Shown: in pieces, positions 1 to 7,762 of the stretch
Numbering within the stretch: the first letter of the stretch is position 1
Layout: every line of letters starts with the position of its first letter
Assembly (NCBI RefSeq): GCF_022179445.1
Contig: NZ_BPQU01000008.1
Span: forward strand, 116,452 to 180,451
Length of the DNA stretch: 64,000 bases
Source: Methylobacterium mesophilicum
GTDB lineage: Bacteria > Pseudomonadota > Alphaproteobacteria > Rhizobiales > Beijerinckiaceae
Reading direction: 5' to 3'
Made by a program: the position numbers and the translations under genes
The notes under the pieces: generated by a model
What the model saw: only the letters and a program-made list of their open reading frames with translations
Databases searched by the model: none
What the model was told of the DNA's origin: nothing

Positions 1-380
1 GGTGGCGTCGTCGGGCTCATGGGTGGCGGGACAAAGCGGTTGAGCGTGCCGTAGGCTGTCAGCCGTTCCAAGCCGCTGACGGCGATCTCTGTCAGTGAGC
101 CGAGATAGCCGAGGAAGGTGTGGTCTGGCGGCCCGTAGGACGGGACGGCCCCGATCATCACCCAGGCGAAGCTGCCATCGGCAAGGCGTAGGCGCAGGCT
201 GTACTCGCTCTGTTGATCGCGAGCGTTGCGCAAGAAGGCGACGGCGCTCTCGTGATCTTCCGGATGCACGCACTGAAACCACCCGTGCCCAACGGCCTCG
301 TCGGCGGCTTGCCCGGTGAAGGCGGTCCACTCGGGACTGACATAGCTCAGGCCGCCTTCCGCCTTCGTGACGAAGATCAT
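1..380 (-). CDS. PAS domain protein, cut by window edge
   Basis: The reading frame opens at ATG 380 on the minus strand and leaves the window without a stop, giving about 126 visible residues. They form a PAS_3-like sensory domain: a YVSPEWTAFTG stretch near residues 13-23, HPED at 39-42, and a typical SLRLRLADGSFAWVMIGAVP strand region at 61-80. PAS domains sense ligands or redox state and usually feed a kinase or similar output domain; here the output domain, if any, lies outside the window. It is cytoplasmic as far as seen, with no membrane segment. Confident for the domain, unknown for the whole protein. Confidence 0.75.
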   Translation of the reverse strand, partial: MIFVTKAEGGLSYVSPEWTAFTGQAADEAVGHGWFQCVHPEDHESAVAFLRNARDQQSEYSLRLRLADGSFAWVMIGAVPSYGPPDHTFLGYLGSLTEIAVSGLERLTAYGTLNRFVPPPMSPTTP

Positions 381-501
381 CCGCAGTGCTCCTTAAATTC
401 CATTCGGTATCAGCTTCAGGGGTGAGCACGTACTACCGGCGGCGAAGGCGTATCTGAATGGTGTGGAACCACTTTTTCGTAGGCCCGGTTTCGAGATTGT
501 C

Positions 502-717
502 ATGGCCAAATCCGACGACCCCAAGCGGGCGATCCTGCACAACATAGCGGATGTGCTCGGCGTGCCCGTCGAACAGTTCTACGGCGGTGACCCGGCTCTG
601 AAGGCGAGCGCGGGTGAAGACGATTGCTTGCGCTTGTGGCGCAAGATCAGATCGGACAAAGGCCGGGCACAGGCCCTGAAAGCTCTCCAAGCAATTGCGG
701 ACGAAGAGGCGAACTAG
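502..717 (+). CDS. small hypothetical protein, diverged regulator-like
   Basis: A 71-residue protein starting MAKSDDPKRAIL. A longer frame from 463 exists but adds an unlikely N-terminus. The stretch ILHNIADVLGVPVEQFYGG looks like the end of a helix-turn-helix domain of the XRE type (ADVLGVPVEQF resembles recognition-helix tails), followed by a helical tail ending ALQAIADEE. The protein on the opposite strand at 1281-1511 has the same build (RVAQTLGVSSDIF plus a short helical tail), so the two may be paralogues. Function unknown; a small DNA-binding regulator is only an inference. Confidence 0.55.
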   Translation: MAKSDDPKRAILHNIADVLGVPVEQFYGGDPALKASAGEDDCLRLWRKIRSDKGRAQALKALQAIADEEAN

Positions 718-777
718 CGATCCGCATCCTGCTGCCCGCTGGTGGACGCCCCCGGCACGCTGCAGTAGCTCTCCGGC

Positions 778-1041
778 ATGGCCAGCAACCCGACCGTGTC
801 CGACCTCCTGAAATCGAAAGAGGTCACCGATGCGCAAGTGAGCGCTGCGGTCGACGCGGTGCTCGCCAATGCCAAGATCGGCCCGTTCGAGCTGGCTTCC
901 GGCTGGGTCTTGGACGTCACCGCGGCCGTTAAGGCAGATCGACACGCAACGGCCACCCTGAAGGAGCCGACAGCCCGACCTGGCAGCAAGCGAGCTGCGG
1001 TCAAATCTGCGATCCTACTCGCGCACCCGGTGAAGGGCTGA
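778..1041 (+). CDS. hypothetical protein
   Basis: An 87-residue soluble protein beginning MASNPTVSDLLKSKEV. No membrane segment or recognised motif. Composition is mixed and codon use is like the neighbours, and it sits in a run of small plus-strand genes, three bases before the next start. Function not recognised. Confidence 0.5.
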   Translation: MASNPTVSDLLKSKEVTDAQVSAAVDAVLANAKIGPFELASGWVLDVTAAVKADRHATATLKEPTARPGSKRAAVKSAILLAHPVKG

Positions 1042-1044
1042 GCT

Positions 1045-1245
1045 TTGAAAGACGAACTTGACCCAAATCACGAGATCGTCGTCGAGCGTCTGATGTTGGG
1101 CCTGCGGGGCTTCGCGCGTGGGCTTGGCCTTGATGAGAAAGTCGTCCGGCACATCGTGAACCGCTTCATCATCGATATGCCGCTAACTCCGGATGATGAG
1201 CGTATGGCGGAGGCCCGAGACTGGATGCTGATCGCGTCCGCGTAG
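1045..1245 (+). CDS. small hypothetical protein, TTG start
   Basis: A 66-residue acidic protein that begins with TTG three bases after the stop of the gene at 778-1041, so the two are probably translated together. The sequence (VERLMLGLRGFARGLGLDEK) is helical and soluble. No family recognised; the tight spacing and protein-like composition are the evidence that it is real. Confidence 0.5.
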   Translation: MKDELDPNHEIVVERLMLGLRGFARGLGLDEKVVRHIVNRFIIDMPLTPDDERMAEARDWMLIASA

Positions 1246-1280
1246 GCGAACGGACGAAGGCTCCACCCCGGGGACTATCC

Positions 1281-1511
1281 TCAGGCCCTCTTGGCACGCT
1301 GTGCTGCTTCCCGGACATATGCGAGGCACGATTGCCTGAGCTCAGGATCCGAAATTATTGAGAACAGGTTCAGAAGTTCTACCGCCTGCACACCTACGGG
1401 GGCGCCGCTTAAGTCCAGCGTATAGCTGGCTTGATCATCAAATATATCGCTGGAGACGCCAAGGGTCTGAGCTACTCGCTGCAGTGTGAACTGAGTGCGA
1501 TCGTCGTCCAT
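1281..1511 (-). CDS. small regulator-like hypothetical protein
   Basis: A 76-residue protein starting MDDDRTQFTLQRVAQTLGVS. The RVAQTLGVSSDIFDD stretch resembles the second half of an XRE-type helix-turn-helix, followed by an amphipathic helix (AVELLNLFSIISDPELRQS) that could dimerise. It resembles the product of 502-717 in layout. The AT-rich 210 bp upstream (1512-1723) separates it from the divergent PAS gene and probably holds both promoters. Regulator role is inferred. Confidence 0.6.
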   Translation of the reverse strand: MDDDRTQFTLQRVAQTLGVSSDIFDDQASYTLDLSGAPVGVQAVELLNLFSIISDPELRQSCLAYVREAAQRAKRA

Positions 1512-1723
1512 TTTTGATACCAGCGATCTTCAAATACTAATTCTACAGATTGCCATTTTGATAACAGAATTTTCCAAATCCGTAAATGATAGGGGAAGAA
1601 AACTAGCAATTGCAACATTCAATCGTGCAATCAGCCCGCCTCAGATCCAAGTTTGTAACTGTGCGAAACTTTTGCACCGGAGCATTCGTAAGAAGCTCAG
1701 ACATAGTGGGAGGGGGCAGTTGA

Positions 1724-2281
1724 ATGGTATCTTTTACCGCAACGGTTCCAGCTTTGCAGGCAGCAGGGCTGATCGGTATCTGGAATACGGACGTCGCCGC
1801 AGGTCGCTCTGTCCTTGATGAAGGCGCAGCTGCCGTGCTGGCTGGCAATGCCAGCCTCGCCGGCGAGCCGCTGCCCCTCGAAGCCGCCCTCGGACGCACA
1901 CATCCGGACGATCGGGACTGGTTGTTCGCACAGATCCGCCAGGCTCGCCGGACCGGCGGTCCGTTCTCGGCTGAGTTCCGGATCCTAACCGAGTCGGGCG
2001 AGGTGCGCTGGATCCTCAACCGAGGCACCCTTTCGCACAACGAGAGCGGCGTGATGCAAGGCCTTGGTGTCTACATCGAGACTACGGACAGTCACCGCGG
2101 CTCCGCCATTTCGGCTGCCTTACTCACCCCCGATATCGAGGATCCGCTGCTTGTGGCTGCCGATCGCTGCATTGAAGCGCATACGGCGCTTAAGCAGGGT
2201 GCTCATGCCGATCTCGGCAGCCTGTCGCAGGTGCTGCTGACAGGTATCGGTCACGCCATCGCCCGGCGTCGGCAGAGCTGA
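1724..2281 (+). CDS. PAS domain protein
   Basis: A 185-residue protein with a strong purine-rich ribosome site (GGGAGGGGGCAG) just before ATG 1724. Residues about 10-125 form a PAS_3 domain: GLIGIWNTDVAAG at the N-terminal strand, THPDDRDWLF as the conserved HPDD region, and EFRILTESGEVRWILNRGT as the central strands. The last 60 residues are helical and carry no kinase, GGDEF or HTH signature, so this is a stand-alone sensor or partner of a kinase elsewhere. Cytoplasmic. Confidence 0.8.
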   Translation: MVSFTATVPALQAAGLIGIWNTDVAAGRSVLDEGAAAVLAGNASLAGEPLPLEAALGRTHPDDRDWLFAQIRQARRTGGPFSAEFRILTESGEVRWILNRGTLSHNESGVMQGLGVYIETTDSHRGSAISAALLTPDIEDPLLVAADRCIEAHTALKQGAHADLGSLSQVLLTGIGHAIARRRQS

Positions 2282-2338
2282 GGTGCTGAGGGTCAGTCGT
2301 GGGATGGCCCTGGCCCCCGTCTCACGGTAACTCGGCCC

Positions 2339-2581
2339 ATGCCCACCGAGATCCGTATCCCTCATCGCGGGCTTCAGCTTCAAGGCCTTCGCGCCTGCGC
2401 CTTGTACCCGCAGGGCATGCGGCACGGGGTGCATCCGAGCGTCATGCCGGTGCTTCAGGATCTTGGTCCGGTCGAGGAGATGCCGGTACGAGGGCCGTCC
2501 GGACGGAAGCTGTGGTTCCTGACGCAGGCCGGGCGCGAGCTGCTGACCGAGATCGGGATGAGCGAGCCGCGGGAGTCTTAG
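2339..2581 (+). CDS. hypothetical protein
   Basis: An 80-residue soluble protein starting MPTEIRIPHRGLQLQG. The second half (GPSGRKLWFLTQAGRELLTE) reads like a conserved small domain. It lies between the PAS gene and the CheB gene on the same strand. No family recognised. Confidence 0.45.
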   Translation: MPTEIRIPHRGLQLQGLRACALYPQGMRHGVHPSVMPVLQDLGPVEEMPVRGPSGRKLWFLTQAGRELLTEIGMSEPRES

Positions 2582-2681
2582 CGGTCGAGGCTGTGGCTCG
2601 ACCCGATCGCCGACGGTCTACTCCGAACATTCCGCTGGGCGCGGACGAACCGGAACCTGCCGCAGTGATTGCCACAGCGAA

Positions 2682-3242
2682 ATGGGTGTCATCATCGTCA
2701 TCGCCACCTCTGCTGGTGGCCTCGGTCCGCTCATGCAGATCATCGCTGCGCTGCCACCCACCTGCCGCGCCTCCGTGTTCGTCGTCCAGCACATCGGGGC
2801 GAACGAGAGCATCCTCCCCGACATCCTCGCTCGGCGCGGCCATCTCCCGGCAGCCTTCGCGCAGCACGGCGAGGTGATCGAGCACGGCCGGATCTACGTG
2901 GCGCCGCCTGACCACCATATGCGGCTGCGCGCTGGCGCGATCTGGCTGGATCAAGGCTCAAAGGTCCACTTCGCCCGTCCGGCCGCCGACCCCTTGTTCA
3001 TCTCGGCCGCCGAAATCTACGGCACGCGCGTCATCGGGATCGTGCTCAGCGTCGCTAACAGCGATGGGGCCGCGGGCATTCTAGCGATCATGGCGCGCGG
3101 TGGCCTGGGCTTGGTGCAGAACCTGGACGAGGCCAAGTTCCCCGAGATGCCCCTAGCGGCGCTGAAGCTCGATCACCCTGAAGCTCCCCTTACTGCCAAG
3201 GGCCTCGCAGAGCGGGTCGCTGCGCATTGCGCTAGCTTCTGA
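2682..3242 (+). CDS. stand-alone CheB-type protein-glutamate methylesterase
   Basis: A 186-residue protein consisting only of the CheB methylesterase domain, without the N-terminal receiver found in classical CheB (about 350 residues). The catalytic triad is visible: Ser10 in ATSAGG, His37 in VQHIGANES, Asp128 in NSDGAAG. The family removes methyl groups from glutamates of chemoreceptors. The usual LTGMGSDG motif is altered to LSVANSDG, so activity may differ. No CheR or receptor gene is adjacent; the PAS protein upstream is the nearest signalling gene. Such isolated domains also occur in CheB-CheR-PAS stress-signalling systems. Confidence 0.88.
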   Translation: MGVIIVIATSAGGLGPLMQIIAALPPTCRASVFVVQHIGANESILPDILARRGHLPAAFAQHGEVIEHGRIYVAPPDHHMRLRAGAIWLDQGSKVHFARPAADPLFISAAEIYGTRVIGIVLSVANSDGAAGILAIMARGGLGLVQNLDEAKFPEMPLAALKLDHPEAPLTAKGLAERVAAHCASF

Positions 3243-3257
3243 GCCAAGTCGGTCTGC

Positions 3258-3649
3258 TTACTTGCCGCCGCCCCTTCCCGCGAACTCCCAGATCGGCGGC
3301 CCCCATACCTTGCCCGGGGTATTCTGGTAGCCGGAGGTCCGCTCGAACAGGATCCGATCCGGCTCGACCGCCAGCGCCTTCTTGCCGGCGATCATCAGCC
3401 CCCGCAGTACTCGACCCGCGGCGTGCCGTGCTCGGGGTGGACGCCGAAGGGCTGCGACGCCGTCCAGCCTCGTCCGTGGGCGCCGGCGACGAAGCGGATG
3501 CAGAAATCGAGCGCCGACTCCCGAATCGTCGCCCACTGCGTCGGCGTGAGATGGCGGCATGGCGAGGCACGCTCGGAGATGTTCTCGATAGCCCCGTGCC
3601 ACATCGCAACGGGGTTCGGGATCAGGGTGGGGGCGAGACCGGCTGACAT
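3258..3649 (-). pseudogene. hypothetical gene with a single-base frameshift
   Basis: Protein-like sequence starts at ATG 3649 (MSAGLAPTLIPNPVAMWHGA) and continues to a stop at 3395-3397; from about 3404 the protein-like sequence (LMIAGKKALAVEPDRILFER, then YQNTPGKVWGPPIWEF) continues in another frame to a stop at 3258. The switch point is a run of five Gs on the coding strand at about 3400-3404; one more G would join both halves into one protein of about 130 residues. Either a real mutation or a homopolymer sequencing error. The family is not recognised. Confidence 0.6.
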
Positions 3650-3827
3650 CCGGCCGAGCTACGCCAGGTGCTGCCGGCATGCCATGCGGCTAGAAGCGGG
3701 TTTGCCTGATTTGGGTTGACAAACGGCTCGACCCCACCCCGATCTGCTCACCGGGCGAAGGAGCATCCCATCTCACCAGCGGTCGAGCCGATGCGCAACG
3801 TGGCTCAAGCCCTTGGTGGAAAAGGGC

Positions 3828-4106
3828 TCAGTCGCTGATCTTGTCGTTCCCCTCCCGCCTGGGGGCTGAGAACTCTTCCAGGTGGTTCGCGGCATCGGCA
3901 TACAACTCGAAGCGCCGAAGCAGAACGGCCCGCTTGGCTTCCTTCTTCGTGTCGTTCAGCTTCTCTTTTGCCCTGTCGGCCTTATCTCGAAACTTCTTAG
4001 CCAGATTATCAAATTTTTCGTCGATTTTACCCGTGACCTCGTTGGCCTCCTGCTTCAGGATTTCTGAATAATCCTTTTTCTCGGGCTTATTATCTGGCTG
4101 CTTCAT
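3828..4106 (-). CDS. charged coiled-coil hypothetical protein
   Basis: A 92-residue protein rich in Lys, Asp and Glu. Start chosen at ATG 4106 because the AGGAAAAAG five bases upstream is a good ribosome site; an ATG at 4121 is also in frame. Residues about 20-70 (EVTGKIDEKFDNLAKKFRDK and on) form a long amphipathic helix, likely a coiled coil. Base composition is clearly lower in GC than the surroundings. Function unknown; stress-related or scaffold small proteins have this look. Confidence 0.6.
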   Translation of the reverse strand: MKQPDNKPEKKDYSEILKQEANEVTGKIDEKFDNLAKKFRDKADRAKEKLNDTKKEAKRAVLLRRFELYADAANHLEEFSAPRREGNDKISD

Positions 4107-4277
4107 GCTCTTTTTCCTCATTCACAACTGCTCGTGATGAGGGGCGTATACCGAAGCTTGGATACCGTGTCGCCTGCCGTACAATTTGGGCCGTCCTGAC
4201 ACGGCCAAGGTCATCTCATCGTCGTGGCACGGGCATAGAGGACGCCCCCTCTTAACTGTGCAACCCGATGGGGACCC

Positions 4278-4421
4278 GTGGTCGATTGGTCTGACTACCT
4301 CGACGAGAACCGCCCGGTGACCGCCGATCAAAGCTGGATGCGGATGTACATTGCCGCGGGGCTGATCGGCATGGGGACACTCGGCGTGATCGGCGGGATG
4401 CTCCACATCCTTCCGGCCTGA
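4278..4421 (+). CDS. small single-span membrane protein
   Basis: A 47-residue frame starting at GTG 4278 (VVDWSDYLDENRPVTADQSW) with one hydrophobic segment, residues about 24-44 (IAAGLIGMGTLGVIGGM). A charged N-terminal half outside or inside the membrane precedes it. The rather weak ribosome site and short length keep confidence modest. No function recognised. Confidence 0.4.
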   Translation: MVDWSDYLDENRPVTADQSWMRMYIAAGLIGMGTLGVIGGMLHILPA

Positions 4422-4510
4422 TGATCAGCGTGACGCAATCTGGAAGGCACCACTTCCCAGTCCGTATCCGGGGTCGGCAGAGCAAACGCGTTCCAGTCGG
4501 ATCGAGCGTG

Positions 4511-4984
4511 TCAGGCCGCCAGCCGGTCCGGTCTCGCCCAGGTGGCCAACCGCGAGTTGCGGTAACGCTGATCGGCAGTCACCTCTTGTCCGACCCAAGG
4601 CGGCAGCACGACGAACTGGTCCTCGTGCGCCATCTCAATCTCGGCCAGGATCAGCCCATCGTGGGCACCGCCGAACACGTCCAGGTCCCAGACCGCACCA
4701 GCGTGCTCGATCCGGTAACGGGTCTTCTGGATGCGGGCGTGCATCGGCACGTCGGCGAGCAGCGCCTCGCCCATCGACAACGGCACCTCGGTCTCGATCT
4801 CTTCCCGGCTGGCACCGCTCTTCGGCCCCTTCCACGTCAGGAACGCTCGGTCGCCCGCGCGGCGGACCCGGAGGGTGTTGTTGGCGTCGGTGTAGAGGTA
4901 GCCCTGGACGAGGAGCGTGCCGGATTGGCAGAGGGGCAGAACGGCAGGCGTGCAGAGAAACTTGCGCTCGATTTCGAGTGGCAT
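4511..4984 (-). CDS. CYTH domain protein
   Basis: A 157-residue single-domain CYTH protein (triphosphate tunnel metalloenzyme superfamily). The signature ExExK is present as EIERK at residues 4-8, followed by the barrel strands QGYLYTDANNTLRVRRAG and FLTWKGPKSG, and the acidic strand EIEMAHEDQF near residue 117. Family members hydrolyse inorganic triphosphate or thiamine triphosphate, or make cAMP in class IV cyclases; small bacterial ones of this length are mostly tripolyphosphatases. The exact substrate cannot be read from sequence. Transcribed alone. Confidence 0.88.
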   Translation of the reverse strand: MPLEIERKFLCTPAVLPLCQSGTLLVQGYLYTDANNTLRVRRAGDRAFLTWKGPKSGASREEIETEVPLSMGEALLADVPMHARIQKTRYRIEHAGAVWDLDVFGGAHDGLILAEIEMAHEDQFVVLPPWVGQEVTADQRYRNSRLATWARPDRLAA

Positions 4985-5158
4985 GCGGTGCAGGGGCTCG
5001 TGCCGTTGCGGTCGCGTCCTTTAACTCATGTAAAGGTAGACTCGAAACAGGGCAGATGGCTCCCCCCATGGCGTCCTGTGCATGGCTTGGGGAATTGCCG
5101 ATTGTGCTCGTCGGCAAGTTGCCCGCTCGGCCATCCCTGAACGAGAGGGGCTGCCGGT

Positions 5159-5302
5159 TTAGCCGACCGTCACTTGGGCTGGCTTGCGTCGGTGTCGGAA
5201 CAGGCCACGCAGCGCCCGGAATGGCAGTAGCATCAGCTTGGCCACGCCGTGGGCGGCCATGACGACGACGACGGCCAACAGGGCCAGCAGAGTGTTCCGC
5301 AT
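5159..5302 (-). CDS. small membrane protein
   Basis: A 47-residue protein with AGGAG eight bases before ATG 5302. One hydrophobic helix at residues 4-30 (LLALLAVVVVMAAHGVAKLM) is followed by a strongly basic tail (RALRGLFRHRRKP), which by the positive-inside rule would stay in the cytoplasm. Function unknown. Confidence 0.5.
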   Translation of the reverse strand: MRNTLLALLAVVVVMAAHGVAKLMLLPFRALRGLFRHRRKPAQVTVG

Positions 5303-5454
5303 GCGGGGTACTCCTGGCGGCGTGATACTCGGCGGACCGCCCCCGCCATTGTCTTCAGGAGGCGCGCCGATCGCGGCGGGACTGTGTTGCAGATACCTGT
5401 GTCCCAGGCGCATTCCTCAGTGACGCGCGAGCCTGAGGCTCGTACGCCGGATTG

Positions 5455-5727
5455 ATGTCGCATTCGCCGAAGCGCCATGCCTATCTCGTAGCCGTGTCGC
5501 AGGAGTGCGAAGCGGTCTGTGTGTATGCGGTGTTGGCTGGGACATCGGAAGAGGCGTTGGAAGCTGTGGCTTTAGACGCTCCGCCCGCATCGAAGCCGGA
5601 GGTCGTCGGAAGCCTGTCGCGCGCCTTGGTGAAGCGCATCCGGCCCTACGGAGCTACGATTGGTGTGATGGAGTCCGACCTGATCACCGCCGATGAAGCG
5701 GCAAAGCTGCTGCGGGCCGGTCAGTGA
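5455..5727 (+). CDS. hypothetical protein
   Basis: A 90-residue soluble protein starting MSHSPKRHAYLVAVSQECEA (a TTG one codon upstream is also possible). The sequence alternates strands and helices and ends SDLITADEAAKLLRAGQ. No family recognised. Its stop codon overlaps the start of the next small gene (TGATG at 5725-5729), which suggests coupled translation. Confidence 0.6.
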   Translation: MSHSPKRHAYLVAVSQECEAVCVYAVLAGTSEEALEAVALDAPPASKPEVVGSLSRALVKRIRPYGATIGVMESDLITADEAAKLLRAGQ

Positions 5728-5837
5728 TGAAGGGGCTGGGTCTGACGTTGGTGCGCATCAAACTGTTGATGGCCGCTGTGGCCCTCGTAGTCGCAAGCAT
5801 CATCGCCGTGGCCCGAGGGATCGGGCGTCTGCCGTGA
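5727..5837 (+). CDS. 36-residue membrane micropeptide
   Basis: A short frame beginning at the ATG that overlaps the previous stop (TGATG). It encodes a single hydrophobic helix (LLMAAVALVVASIIAVARGI) with basic residues at both ends. The start-stop overlap is the main support that it is translated. Function unknown. Confidence 0.4.
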   Translation: MKGLGLTLVRIKLLMAAVALVVASIIAVARGIGRLP

Positions 5838-6001
5838 ACAAGTCGGGGGCCGTGATACGGATCAAGCTCGTCCCGGCAGCGCTGACGGGCTCACGCTCAC
5901 CGATCAGTGATCAGGTCGGAGAGCCTACGATCCGAAACCTTTCCGCAGATGGCTCCGTATCAGCCATCATTGCCCCCAGCGAAGGGGGAACGGAAGGAAC
6001 T

Positions 6002-6574
6002 ATGATGTTCAACACCAGCACAGGCCGCCGCGCGGCCCGGACGTTCGCCCTGACCCTCGCCCTCGGCCTGGGTGCGACCGGTGCAGCCTACGCCAAGAAC
6101 CCGATGGTCGGCGGTGCGCCGATGTACGCCAGCAAGACCATCGTCGAGAACGCGGTCAACTCCAAAGACCACACCACACTGGTCGCGGCCGTGAAAGCTG
6201 CGGGCCTCGTCGAGACGCTGAGCGGTCCCGGCCCGTTCACCGTGTTCGCACCCACGAACGCTGCCTTCGCTAAGCTACCGGCGGGCACCGTCGAGAACCT
6301 CGTCCAGCCGCAGAACAAGGCGACGCTGACCAAGATCCTGACCTACCACGTGGTTTCGGGCGTCTACACCGCCAAGGATCTGATGGCGCTGGCCAAGAAG
6401 GGCAGTGGACAGAACCAACTCACCACGGTCGAGGGCGAGCCGCTCGCCGTGGCTGTGCAGGGCAAGAAGGTCCTGATCACCGACGTGAAGGGCGGCACCG
6501 CCGTGGTGACCATCCCGAACGTGATGCAGTCGAACGGCGTGATCCACGTCGTCAACGCCGTTCTGATGCCCTGA
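6002..6574 (+). CDS. secreted fasciclin (FAS1) domain protein
   Basis: A 190-residue protein with AAGGAAC just before the double ATG at 6002. Residues 1-31 are a signal peptide ending GAAYA. Residues 40-190 form one FAS1 domain with the H1 box FTVFAPTNAAF and the second conserved region LTYHVVSGVY, ending IHVVNAVLMP. FAS1 proteins act in cell adhesion or the envelope. In alphaproteobacteria they commonly neighbour an ECF sigma factor and an anti-sigma factor; a fragment resembling that anti-sigma lies convergently at 6641-6901. A longer in-frame start exists but lacks the signal peptide arrangement. Confidence 0.88.
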   Translation: MMFNTSTGRRAARTFALTLALGLGATGAAYAKNPMVGGAPMYASKTIVENAVNSKDHTTLVAAVKAAGLVETLSGPGPFTVFAPTNAAFAKLPAGTVENLVQPQNKATLTKILTYHVVSGVYTAKDLMALAKKGSGQNQLTTVEGEPLAVAVQGKKVLITDVKGGTAVVTIPNVMQSNGVIHVVNAVLMP

Positions 6575-6576
6575 TC

Positions 6577-6612
6577 GCGACGGCGGCGCGGCATTTGTCG
6601 CGCCGTCCCCTT
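6577..6612. terminator. hairpin after the fasciclin gene
   Basis: An inverted repeat GACGGCG...CGCCGTC with a G/C-rich middle starts two bases after the fasciclin stop. There is no T-run, so it may stop transcription weakly or stabilise the 3' end. Confidence 0.35.
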
Positions 6613-6640
6613 GGCCACTCAGGTCGCTTCCCGCAGGCTG

Positions 6641-6901
6641 TCACTCGGAGCGCTCAGGCCGCGCTTTCAACAGCCCCGCGTGTAAATTCCAGCGTGGCAC
6701 CACCGGGGGGATCGCGTCGAGTAAGGGTGCCAACCACCGCTCCCAGACCCGTATCCGGTCGGCCATTCGCGCATCGGTTGTAGCTTGATGCGCCACGTCT
6801 GCACGGTCCCAAGCGTCGAGGCTGCCGAGCACGTATTCGGCGGCGCGAAGGTCAGGATCAACGCTGGCTTCTATACTGAAATCGCTTCCGTCTCCGATCA
6901 C
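6641..6901 (-). CDS. anti-sigma-like protein, probably truncated
   Basis: An 86-residue protein from GTG 6901 with an excellent ribosome site (GGAGGAGGT). The sequence AAEYVLGSLDAWDRADVAHQ and RVWERWLAPLLDAIPPVVPR matches the cytoplasmic N-terminal part of RskA-type anti-sigma factors, which bind and hold an ECF sigma factor. The transmembrane helix and periplasmic domain normally following (total about 230 residues) are missing, and no sigma factor gene is next to it. It is either a degenerate remnant or a soluble orphan. The nearby fasciclin gene fits the usual regulon. Confidence 0.55.
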   Translation of the reverse strand: MIGDGSDFSIEASVDPDLRAAEYVLGSLDAWDRADVAHQATTDARMADRIRVWERWLAPLLDAIPPVVPRWNLHAGLLKARPERSE

Positions 6902-6943
6902 CGCACCTCCTCCATCAGGTATGCAGAGATCCCCGGTCTCCCA

Positions 6944-7126
6944 TCAAATTTGATCGCCCCTGAGATCTGCCATCCGGATCCGGCCTACGATCCAGGCAGC
7001 GCCCCTGGTCGCGTAGGGATAAGCCGATCGCTCGGAGAAGAGGCCGTCAGAGGACGACACGATCCAGCGGTAGCAGCCCCGGTACACAGGGCAGGGCATC
7101 ACCGCGAGCCTGTAGGTGCGCGACAA
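6944..7126 (-). CDS. small hypothetical protein
   Basis: A 60-residue basic protein (MSRTYRLAVMPCPVYRGCYR, then WIVSSSDGLFSERSAYPYA). The alternating pattern with Trp, Tyr and Cys looks like a compact beta fold rather than random frame. Located upstream of, and on the same strand as, the anti-sigma-like gene with 42 bp between them. No family assigned. Confidence 0.4.
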   Translation of the reverse strand: MSRTYRLAVMPCPVYRGCYRWIVSSSDGLFSERSAYPYATRGAAWIVGRIRMADLRGDQI

Positions 7127-7207
7127 GGCATCAGCCTCGTAATCGGGCGGAACGACAGGGGGTGAGAGGGCTCCACCGGAGCCCTCCCGATGCTGGCAGT
7201 GATCGCC

Positions 7208-7444
7208 TCACATGCGATGCATCATCCGCTTGCGCATCATGCGGCGGTGCATCATCCGCTTATGCATCATGCGCTTCTTCATCATCATGCGGTCGCCGTG
7301 CATCATCCGGACCTGCGTGACATCCGACTGGCCGGGCTGAAGACTGCTTACCGGAACTGGAGCCGCCGACACGGCGCCGACACTGAGGGTGAAGCTGCCG
7401 AGCAGGGTTGCCGCAGCGAGAGCGAAGGTCGTCTTCCTCATCAT
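7208..7444 (-). CDS. secreted Met/His/Arg-rich repeat peptide
   Basis: A 78-residue protein with a clear ribosome site (CAGGAGAAC) before ATG 7444. Residues 1-28 are a signal peptide ending SVGAVSAAP. The last 35 residues consist almost only of Met, His, Arg and Lys in repeats of the form RMMHKRMMHRRMM. Methionine and histidine clusters of this type are known to bind copper or silver in periplasmic proteins, so metal binding in the periplasm is a reasonable inference, not shown. No metal transporter or regulator lies next to it. Confidence 0.65.
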   Translation of the reverse strand: MMRKTTFALAAATLLGSFTLSVGAVSAAPVPVSSLQPGQSDVTQVRMMHGDRMMMKKRMMHKRMMHRRMMRKRMMHRM

Positions 7445-7762
7445 GTTCTCCTGAGTTCGGCGGGCGCGTCGGCACAGAGCCAGGAAGGCTGGGGAACCGC
7501 ACGCCCCGGCACGACGCCAAGGCACGACGTCAGAGTTCCCTACGATCCTGATCGCAGGGGAGTTTCAGCTATCGAACCGATAAAGCGACGAATTTTCACT
7601 GTACGATCAGATACAGAGCGGCCAGACTCAACAGCTTAAGGATGAGACCACGACGAGCTCATCCACAAGCTTGACCGATTGAGATTTTCAATCTTGGTTG
7701 AAGCTGAAACTATTCGCGGCTCCTTTCGTATGCCCCGGGAATGCGGCCGATCATAGCGGCCT

